Shown here: in pieces, positions 30,364 to 36,054 of the stretch
Position numbering within the stretch: the stretch's first letter is position 1
Layout of the letters: each line of letters starts with the position of its first letter
Assembly (NCBI GenBank): GCA_005799265.1
Contig: SYHD01000004.1
Span: 1 to 36,054, forward strand
From: Planctomycetia bacterium
GTDB taxonomy: Bacteria > Planctomycetota > Planctomycetia > Gemmatales > Gemmataceae
Direction: 5' to 3'
DNA: 36,054 bases
Program-made: the position numbers and the translations under genes
The notes under the pieces: model-generated
Databases searched by the model: none
What the model was told of the DNA's origin: nothing
What the model saw: only the letters and a program-made list of their open reading frames with translations

Positions 30364-31686
30364 ATGCCCGCTGCCATCGCGATCATCACGATTCTTGCCG
30401 CGTACTTCATCGGCGCCATTCCGTTTGGGTATCTGTTCGCGCGCATGCGCGGCGTCAACATCTTCGAACACGGCAGCGGGAATATCGGCGCAACGACTGT
30501 TGGCCGCGTTCTGGGCAAGCCGATTGGTTTTCTCGTCTTCGTTCTCGATTTCACGAAAGGGGCGCTACCGGTCGGCCTGGCGATCTTGCTCAAGCCGTTT
30601 TTCGCCGAGCCGATCTGGACGCGCGGCTTCGTCGAGGTGGCGGCGGGACTGACTGCCTTTCTCGGACATCTGTTCCCGATCTACCTCGGCTTTCGCGGCG
30701 GCAAGGGCGTTGCGACCGGCGCCGGCGCCGTGGCCGTCCTCGTGCCGATCCCTGCCGCGGTGGCGCTCGTGGTCTGGGCGGTCATTCTGTTAGCGACGCG
30801 ACTCATGTCGCTGGCCTCGCTGGTCGCGGTGGTCGTTCTCTGTGCGGTGCATCTGCGTGTGCCGGCGTCATGGCAATGGCTGGAACCGCGGACGTGGTTC
30901 TGTCTGATCGCCGGGGCGCTGGTCATCATCAAACATCACGCCAACATCGGCCGCCTGTTGAAAGGGACCGAGACTCAACTGAAGGACGGTTTTTTCATGC
31001 AACAGCTCACGAAAAGTCTGCACGTTCTCGCCCTGGGATTGTGGTTCGGCATGGCGATCTTTTTCACCTTCGTGGTTGCGTTCACGATCTTCGGTTCATT
31101 TGAGACGCTGGGGCAAGAGCACAAGCGCGAGACCTGGTTCCCGCAGCCGCGGATGTATCGCGACCTTGATGCGGCCATCGATGCGCCGAAAGAGCAGGGG
31201 ACGCGCGCCGCGGGCCACGTGATCGGGCCGCTTTTCCTGTGGTATTTCGCGATCCAGGGCGCGTGCGGCTTCATCGCCTTGGCCACGGCGTTGTCGTGGG
31301 TCAAAGGCGATCCCGATTCACGCGTGCATCGCTGGCGAGTCAACTTGCTGCTCGTGGGTGTTGCCTTCGTGATCGCCGGTTGGCCGCTGGCGCGGCACGT
31401 CAACGAACTGCGCGAGCCGCGCAACCGGGCGACCGAAGATTTCCTCGAAGAGCGAACGGCGGTGAACAAGACGGCCATGCAGGAAGCCCGCGCGGAGTTT
31501 GGCCGCTGGCATCTGGCGAGTGTGCTCCTCAACCTGGCGACGATCGTGTGCGTGACGGGGGCGATGGCGCTCGCCGGAAATTTGGGGTCATCCACGAAGG
31601 ACACGAAGACGCACGAAGAAGCGTTGCAGCCGATCGAGCCGCCGCAGCCGGAGATGGGCATCAAGGAGGGGACGCCGCGCGCCTGA
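30364..31686 (+). CDS. plsY: PlsY glycerol-3-phosphate acyltransferase fused to a DUF4149 membrane domain
   Basis: This 440-residue polytopic membrane protein has PlsY as its N-terminal half (about 1-205), which transfers acyl from acyl-phosphate to glycerol-3-phosphate, the first step of phospholipid synthesis. All three PlsY motifs are visible: GSGNIGATTVGRVLGK, FRGGKGVATGAG and KHHANIGRLLKGTE. The C-terminal half (about 213-405) begins QLTKSLHVLALGLWFGMAIFFTFVVAFTIF, typical of DUF4149, with three more membrane helices. A charged tail SSTKDTKTHEE follows, encoded by a CACGAAG-type array (31588-31620). The start was taken at 30364, directly before the first helix; ATG 30328 is possible but sits in the -10-like sequence. 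Fusion or read-through error can be tested by homologues. Confidence 0.85.
   Translation: MPAAIAIITILAAYFIGAIPFGYLFARMRGVNIFEHGSGNIGATTVGRVLGKPIGFLVFVLDFTKGALPVGLAILLKPFFAEPIWTRGFVEVAAGLTAFLGHLFPIYLGFRGGKGVATGAGAVAVLVPIPAAVALVVWAVILLATRLMSLASLVAVVVLCAVHLRVPASWQWLEPRTWFCLIAGALVIIKHHANIGRLLKGTETQLKDGFFMQQLTKSLHVLALGLWFGMAIFFTFVVAFTIFGSFETLGQEHKRETWFPQPRMYRDLDAAIDAPKEQGTRAAGHVIGPLFLWYFAIQGACGFIALATALSWVKGDPDSRVHRWRVNLLLVGVAFVIAGWPLARHVNELREPRNRATEDFLEERTAVNKTAMQEARAEFGRWHLASVLLNLATIVCVTGAMALAGNLGSSTKDTKTHEEALQPIEPPQPEMGIKEGTPRA
31588..31620. repeat. Short CACGAAG-type array at the 3' end of plsY
   Basis: CCACGAAGG, ACACGAAGA and CGCACGAAG-type units run in tandem, spelling SSTKDTKTHEE in the protein. 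The word is close to that of the 30067-30147 hairpin, but no complementary arm is next to it. Confidence 0.45.
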
Positions 31687-31730
31687 ACCCGTTTAGCGCT
31701 CGCAGTCAAATCTCATCCGTCTTGCGCATT

Positions 31731-33254
31731 TCATCCAAGCGCTAAGCCGCGAGCGGTAGAATCGTGTAGCGCCGCCTGGGCCGCATTGAAACCGCAAGCG
31801 CCGTGGACACCGGCGCCGGGGTTGGCGGACGCGGAACAAAGGTAGACGCTCTTGACCGGCGTTCGATAGCGGAAGTAGGGGAACACGGGCCGCCAGAAGA
31901 GTAGATGCGAGAGCTGGGCGCTGCCTCCGCCCAGATCGCCGCCGACCAGGTTCTCATTCATGCGTTCCAGATCGTCCGGCGCGAAAATCGCTCGGCCACG
32001 GATCAATGAGCGAAAGCCCGGCGCCAGTCCTTCGATCCGCGCGTCGATGCGGTCGGCAAACATCTCCTTGTGTCTGTCCCAACCGTCAGGCAGAAACGAT
32101 GGCACGCGCGAGTAGGCCCAGAGCGTTTGGCCGTTGGTCGGGGCGCGCGTCGCATCGAGCAGCGATTGCTGGCCGATGACGAGATACGGATTCGTCGGTA
32201 GCCGGCCGGCGCGCGCTTCGATGGTGAAGCTAACCAGATCGTCGATGCTGTCGCCGGCGTGAACGACCGCAGCCTGGCGCGCTTCCGGCGCGCGCCACGG
32301 GACGGGGCTGGCGAGCGCCCAGTCCATCTTGAACGTGCCCCAACCGTAGCGAAAACTCCGGATCGATTGGCGCACCCAGCCGGAGACGTGGCTATCGGGT
32401 AGCATGCGCAAGTAGAGCGCGGGCGCACCGACGTCGGCGAGGATGGCCCTGCGCGCGGGCACCTCGTCGCCATTTTCCGTACGAACCGCGACACCTCGGT
32501 TCTTGCGCACGACGATTTCCTTGACGCGCGTATTGAGCTGAAGAATGCCGCCCGCTTGTTCGAGGCGAGTGAGAATGGCGTGTGTGATGGAGCGTGCGCC
32601 GCCGACGGGAACTTGGAAGCCGCTGCCTGCCGCCAGGAGTGCGAGCACGAGGCCGAGCGGGGCGCCGGCGAAGTCGTCGGGGCCAAGATCGACGTGCAAC
32701 GACAGGCCGGGAATGACGCGCCGCGCCGCCTCCGTGCGGAAGAGCACGCGTGCATATCCCGCCGCGCTGCGCGGGCCTGCCAGTGCGAAGCGAGAGAGAT
32801 TGCGAAAACCGAGCTTGAGCGCCGGCCGAATATCGGGCAACGGCGCGAGCAAGGCTTCCGCCAGGCGCGGCCCCATGTCGGCCTGCCAGTTCGCGAGCCA
32901 GCGCCAGGCGTCGCCGTCTGTTCCGAAAGACTTCGCGGCCAGGTCCACGTCGCGCGCAATCGAGGGACAAACGCCGTCGGGCCCAGGGTGAGCGCTTTCG
33001 TAGACGCCGGCGCGCCATTGGAGGCCGACTTCATCGAGCCGAAGCTGCCTGAACGCGGGGCTGAAGTGCGCGAAGGGGAAGAAGGCGGCGCCGACATCGT
33101 GGATGAAACCGGGGAGCGTCGTTTCGAGGGAGTAAAGCGCGCCACCGGGACGCGGTTGGGCTTCGAGGACGCGGACGCGCCAGCCCGCCTGTGCCAGCGT
33201 GACCGCCGCCACGAGGCCGTTGGGTCCGGAACCGATCACGATGGCGTCATCCAC
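31731..33254 (-). CDS. FAD-dependent oxidoreductase, phytoene desaturase-like (CrtI/CrtN superfamily)
   Basis: This 507-residue protein has an N-terminal FAD-binding Rossmann loop VIGSGPNGLVAAVTLAQAGWRVRVLEAQPRPGGA and the GG doublet typical of amine-oxidase/phytoene-desaturase-like flavoproteins. QVPVGGARSITHAILTRLEQAGGILQLNTRVKEIVVR is the mid-protein FAD/substrate strand, and SVYLCSASANPGAGVHGACGFNAAQAAL is the C-terminal FAD-binding motif. The substrate is unknown; carotenoid or other isoprenoid desaturation or isomerisation is typical for the family. No ATG fits; GTG at 33254 follows AAAAGGA by 6 bases and gives DDAIVIG exactly at the expected start. A longer frame to 33749 overlaps the next gene in arginine-rich nonsense. 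It converges on plsY, with the stops 44 bases apart. Confidence 0.88.
   Translation of the reverse strand: MDDAIVIGSGPNGLVAAVTLAQAGWRVRVLEAQPRPGGALYSLETTLPGFIHDVGAAFFPFAHFSPAFRQLRLDEVGLQWRAGVYESAHPGPDGVCPSIARDVDLAAKSFGTDGDAWRWLANWQADMGPRLAEALLAPLPDIRPALKLGFRNLSRFALAGPRSAAGYARVLFRTEAARRVIPGLSLHVDLGPDDFAGAPLGLVLALLAAGSGFQVPVGGARSITHAILTRLEQAGGILQLNTRVKEIVVRKNRGVAVRTENGDEVPARRAILADVGAPALYLRMLPDSHVSGWVRQSIRSFRYGWGTFKMDWALASPVPWRAPEARQAAVVHAGDSIDDLVSFTIEARAGRLPTNPYLVIGQQSLLDATRAPTNGQTLWAYSRVPSFLPDGWDRHKEMFADRIDARIEGLAPGFRSLIRGRAIFAPDDLERMNENLVGGDLGGGSAQLSHLLFWRPVFPYFRYRTPVKSVYLCSASANPGAGVHGACGFNAAQAALHDSTARGLALG
31737..31756. repeat. Dispersed 20-bp element, copy 2, within the 3' end of a gene
   Basis: It is identical to 29148-29167. 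On the minus strand it encodes the last residues of the FAD-dependent oxidoreductase (TARGLALG) immediately before the TGA, so the native C-terminus may have been replaced by the element. GTTTAGCGCTCGC at 31691-31703 is a related half-element. Confidence 0.75.
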
Positions 33255-33260
33255 GCGCGT

Positions 33261-33267
33261 TCCTTTT
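33261..33267 (-). promoter_or_regulatory. Ribosome binding site fixing a GTG start
   Basis: AAAAGGA on the minus strand lies 6 bases before the GTG at 33254-33252, supporting a non-ATG start for the oxidoreductase. Confidence 0.65.
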
Positions 33268-33364
33268 GGTGGCTTCCAACGAGCCGCGACCGTACGGGAA
33301 ACCCCTCGCCCTGGGTGCGTGGCGATTTCTTCCGGTCGCGGCGCGTCGATTCCCTTCGTCACTT

Positions 33365-34711
33365 TCACTTGAGTTTTATCGGCGATTTGATGTTCTTGAA
33401 TGCATTCAGGTTGACGGTGGGCAGTTGCGCGACGAACGCATTGAGGTCGGCCACCTTGGCGTTGTCGGGACGATCGTATTTGCCGATGTTGGCGAGGATC
33501 GGCTTGGCAGCGGCTTCGAGCTGCGCGCTTCCCTTGCCTCCGTTGGCTTTCAACAGGCCCAAGGAGGCATCGAGTAATCTGGCCTCGGTCTTCCAGGCGA
33601 CCACCGACAGCGTTTTTTTCGGTCCCAGCGCAGCGAAATTGGCCCAATCCTTGTTGTACTCGCTGACAAACTCTTGCAGCGTGCGGCCAACCAAGTAGAC
33701 GGCCAGGTCCGCGTTGTAATCCGACAGGTTGGTGGACTTGATCCGGCACACTCCGTGGACCGCCTCAAGCTTTTCTTGTATGGTTGGCGCCAGTGGCAAA
33801 TCGTTGGCGAGCACACGGAACAACGTCGGCGCGACCAGGCCTTCGATCTCCAATTCTTTTCTGCCCGTGGCGTCCATACCTACCTTGCCAAGTTTCAGCG
33901 GCTTCCTGAGCGCGAGCACTGCGGGCGCTCCCGCATGGCCGAGCGATGTGATCGCCTCACGGCGGAGAAAGTGGATCGCCGCGATCTCACCGTCCGATAA
34001 CCCGTTCACATTGACCGGGCGCGTGATGTATCGCGACAACACGTCAACATACTTGGCATCTCTCAGCAGTCCGAGCATAACGGCCTTGGAGTCGATATCG
34101 AGGTTGTCGTGTCCAGTGATGGGCATGTACTCCTTGAGCGCCTTGAGCGCGTACAGGCGAAAGACATCATGCGTTTTTCCCTGTTTGACCAACTCCAGCA
34201 AGTAGTCTCCCACGTCATCTTGCTTGAGCTTGGCCATCGTCGGCAGCATCATGACTGCGTGAATCATCGTCGTCGGGTCCCTCTTGATGTCGCGTTCGAG
34301 CACTTTTTTCATGCTGGTAACGAGCGCGCGGCCGAACATGTCGATGAACACGCGATTATTCCTGGGTTTGCCGGTGCTAATGACCTTTTCCATCATCTCC
34401 TTGACCTTGTCGGCGAAGTCGCTTTGAAACTTGCTGATGGAATCTTCTTTCGTCTTGGGATGGGTGATTCGCCAGATATACCAGTTGGCAGCCGTCTCCG
34501 CCGACTTGAGATCTCTGGCATCGTCCTTCTTGGCTTGCTCATCCCCGTTGAGCAAGTTCCTGACTCGTTTGTCCGATTCAAACGCCGCCTGCAGTGCTTT
34601 CACACTGCCGCCGAGCGGGTCCTCCTGCGCGGAGGCAGTCCCGTGCGTCGCGAATAGGCAAGTAAGAGCGAGCAAGCACCAGTAAACGAGAATTTTCAAC
34701 CTATTACGCAT
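33365..34711 (-). CDS. Exported alpha-helical protein (hypothetical, HEAT-like)
   Basis: This 448-residue protein starts with a signal peptide (MRNRLKILVYWCLLALTCLFATHGTASA, cleavage near residue 28). The mature part is almost entirely helical, with repeated helix pairs such as TTMIHAVMMLPTMAKLKQDDVGDYLLELVKQG, FRLYALKALKEY and IHFLRREAITSLGHAGAPAVLALRKPL. The last is like a HEAT/PBS-lyase repeat. I do not recognise a catalytic motif or a named family; it resembles other planctomycete exported helical-repeat proteins. ATG 34711 is preceded by GAGGAG at 7 bases and begins the signal, so the earlier in-frame ATG is rejected. It ends 110 bases before the oxidoreductase start, possibly co-transcribed. 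Confidence 0.75.
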   Translation of the reverse strand: MRNRLKILVYWCLLALTCLFATHGTASAQEDPLGGSVKALQAAFESDKRVRNLLNGDEQAKKDDARDLKSAETAANWYIWRITHPKTKEDSISKFQSDFADKVKEMMEKVISTGKPRNNRVFIDMFGRALVTSMKKVLERDIKRDPTTMIHAVMMLPTMAKLKQDDVGDYLLELVKQGKTHDVFRLYALKALKEYMPITGHDNLDIDSKAVMLGLLRDAKYVDVLSRYITRPVNVNGLSDGEIAAIHFLRREAITSLGHAGAPAVLALRKPLKLGKVGMDATGRKELEIEGLVAPTLFRVLANDLPLAPTIQEKLEAVHGVCRIKSTNLSDYNADLAVYLVGRTLQEFVSEYNKDWANFAALGPKKTLSVVAWKTEARLLDASLGLLKANGGKGSAQLEAAAKPILANIGKYDRPDNAKVADLNAFVAQLPTVNLNAFKNIKSPIKLK

Positions 34712-34784
34712 TGGCGTCTCCTCTGGAATCGATGTCGCGCGGACGTGCAAGGCTCGATGAAGGTCCAGATATGTCACTGCATTG

Positions 34785-34814
34785 AAATTACCAGCGCATG
34801 CAATGTCGTGTCAA
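34785..34814 (-). promoter_or_regulatory. Putative promoter for the exported helical protein
   Basis: The minus strand has a perfect TTGACA (34809-34814) and, 18 bases on, TAATTT (34785-34790), a weak -10. It would leave a leader of about 67 bases. Confidence 0.35.
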
Positions 34815-34883
34815 GCAGGAAAGAAGGCCCTTGCAACGGCGTCGCGCCGCTGAGGGGACACAGCGAACGCTAAACGAATTACC

Positions 34884-35894
34884 CTACTTCGTCACATCCA
34901 CTTCGACATCGCGCAAATACGCCGCCGCCTGTTCGGGCGGCACGGAATTGATGTAGAAGCCCGTGCCCCATTCGAAGCCGGCGATGCGCGTCATGCGCGG
35001 GATGATCTCCATGTGCCAGTGGTAGTGCGGCAAACTTTGCGTGTCGAATGGCGACGTGTGGATGATGTAGTTGTACGACGGCTTGTCGAGCGCGCTCTCC
35101 AGCTTCATCAGGATCGTCTTGAGCACCGTGCCCAGCTCGTCGAGCTCGTTCTTCTGGATGTTCTCGTAATGGCTGTTGTGCGTCTTCGGCACGATCCATG
35201 TCTCAAAAGGGAATCGGCTCGCGTACGGCGCGAAGCAGATAAAGTTCGGCGTATCGACGACGATGCGCTTCTCCATCGACAGCTCCTGATACACCATATC
35301 GCAGTAGATGCACCGGCCGCGGTAGTCGAAGAACTCCAGGGATCCGTTCATCTCCTCCCAGACGTTAACCGGCACGATCGGCGTGACGATGAGCTGCGAG
35401 TGCGAGTGCTCTAGGGACGCGCCGGCGGCGAGGCCGACGTTTTTGAAGATCATGCCGTAGACGAGGCGGTGGTCTTTCTTCAGATCGACGAGGCGGTCCC
35501 GATAGACCCAGAGAATTTCGCGGATATGGTCCTCGCTGAAGTTGGCCATCGAGACTTCGTGAAAGGGGCACTCGATGATGACTTCGTGGGCGCCGACGCC
35601 GTTCATCTTGTCGTAGATGCCTTCGCCGCGTTTATTGAGATCCCCCTCGATCTGTAAGGCCGGGAACTTGTTGGGCACGACGCGGACACGCCAGCCCTTG
35701 TCATTGGCCTTGGTGGCGCGATCGCGGTAGGCCAGGATCTCGGTGGGAGTGTTTTTTTCGCTCCCCTCGCAGAACGGACAGAACGCGCTGCCCGCGGCGC
35801 TCGGTTCGTTCTTGACGCCGATTGGGCGCTTGGCGCGGTCGGGGGCGATGATGACCCAGCGGCCGACGATCGGATCTTTGCGCAGTTCCGGCAT
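34884..35894 (-). CDS. galT: Galactose-1-phosphate uridylyltransferase-like (GalT, HIT superfamily)
   Basis: This 336-residue cytoplasmic enzyme exchanges UMP between UDP-glucose and galactose-1-phosphate in the Leloir pathway, or a related nucleotidyl transfer. The opening [22 protein letters not shown] is typical of GalT. Zinc-type cysteine pairs are CPFC (39-42) and CIYC (195-198). The active site is HSHSQ (163-167), with H165 as the expected nucleophile; the classical E. coli form is HPHGQ, and HSHSQ is common in the GalT/ADP-glucose phosphorylase branch. [13 protein letters not shown] is the C-terminal histidine-rich strand. ATG 35894 has AGGA 7 bases upstream. The proximity of a C-rich palindrome upstream (35918) may affect its leader. 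ADP-glucose phosphorylase activity cannot be excluded. Confidence 0.85.
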   Translation of the reverse strand: MPELRKDPIVGRWVIIAPDRAKRPIGVKNEPSAAGSAFCPFCEGSEKNTPTEILAYRDRATKANDKGWRVRVVPNKFPALQIEGDLNKRGEGIYDKMNGVGAHEVIIECPFHEVSMANFSEDHIREILWVYRDRLVDLKKDHRLVYGMIFKNVGLAAGASLEHSHSQLIVTPIVPVNVWEEMNGSLEFFDYRGRCIYCDMVYQELSMEKRIVVDTPNFICFAPYASRFPFETWIVPKTHNSHYENIQKNELDELGTVLKTILMKLESALDKPSYNYIIHTSPFDTQSLPHYHWHMEIIPRMTRIAGFEWGTGFYINSVPPEQAAAYLRDVEVDVTK

Positions 35895-35917
35895 GACGAT
35901 TCCTCGCATGAATTTCT

Positions 35918-35949
35918 CCCCTCTCCCCCTGTACTCAGGGGGAGAGGGG
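35918..35949. repeat. Palindrome, CCTCTCCCCC family, perfect 13-bp arms
   Basis: CCCCTCTCCCCCT (35918-35930) pairs exactly with AGGGGGAGAGGGG (35937-35949) around GTACTC, followed by TTGGGGGTGAGGGGG. This is the clearest copy of the element found in frame in two genes. It lies just upstream of the galT start. Confidence 0.85.
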
Positions 35950-36027
35950 TTGGGGGTGAGGGGGAATACCCGTGCAACGACGCAACTCTTTTATCCTTTG
36001 CACGAGGCATCCCGCGATTGCAGATTC

Positions 36028-36054
36028 GGGGGGGGGGGGGGGGGGGGGGGGCCC
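36028..36054. other. Homopolymer G run at the window end
   Basis: A run of 24 G followed by CCC ends the window. It does not belong to a gene and most likely reflects an assembly or sequencing end effect. Confidence 0.8.

Noticed and set aside
33255..33749. N-terminal extension of the FAD oxidoreductase
   Set aside because: It overlaps the exported helical gene in another frame and has shadow-like composition; the GTG at 33254 with AAAAGGA fits the family start.

Overview
The window looks like a chromosomal segment of a planctomycete, probably of the Gemmata group. The evidence is the GC-rich coding sequence, two Tat-dependent DUF1501 proteins, a DUF1549/DUF1553 protein with cytochrome-like motifs, several Uma2-type genes, a PQQ-type beta-propeller fused to a membrane domain, and many lineage-style dispersed palindromes. 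No rRNA, tRNA, CRISPR array, transposase or prophage was seen. The window ends in a 24-base G run that looks like an assembly edge.

Layout. 1-2767: the 3' end of a xanthine dehydrogenase-type molybdopterin subunit, converging on an RluD-type pseudouridine synthase, followed by two hypothetical genes. 2768-3137 is an AT-rich divergent promoter region. 3138-9221 (plus strand): a SIS-domain sugar isomerase, a DUF1501 protein, an Uma2 protein, a DUF1549/DUF1553 protein and a second Uma2 protein. 9234-10814 (minus): a GT39/ArnT-like membrane glycosyltransferase. 11110-18665 (minus): a seven-gene operon built on the stress trio prkA - yeaH (DUF444) - spoVR/ycgB. 19196-20566 (minus): a second DUF1501 gene. 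21049-28026 (plus): a Tat-exported Gfo/Idh-like protein, a membrane/PQQ propeller protein and a PPDK/PEP-synthase-like phosphotransferase. 28095-29132 (minus): a YchF-like GTPase. 29244-31686 (plus): a GNAT acetyltransferase with an Uma2-like N-terminus and a PlsY-DUF4149 fusion. 31731-35894 (minus): a phytoene-desaturase-like oxidoreductase, an exported helical protein and a GalT-type uridylyltransferase.

The strongest points are in the prkA-yeaH-spoVR operon. spoVR is interrupted by a complete 401-residue intein, with splicing motifs, two LAGLIDADG motifs and an internal helix-turn-helix, placed exactly in the conserved NEGWA/SYWH motif. Between prkA and yeaH sits a tightly coupled three-gene cassette: a small membrane protein, a stand-alone domain resembling the C-terminal domain of polymorphic toxins, and a small protein in the position expected of an immunity protein.

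A second theme is repeats. At least five long hairpins have arms that are imperfect tandem 7-mers, each with its own 7-mer word. One lies in frame inside a gene and one directly abuts a start codon. A separate family of C-rich/G-rich palindromes (CCTCTCCCCC type) lies between genes and, twice, in frame inside genes. Promoters recognisable by eye are mostly of the extended -10 type (TGnTAnAAT).
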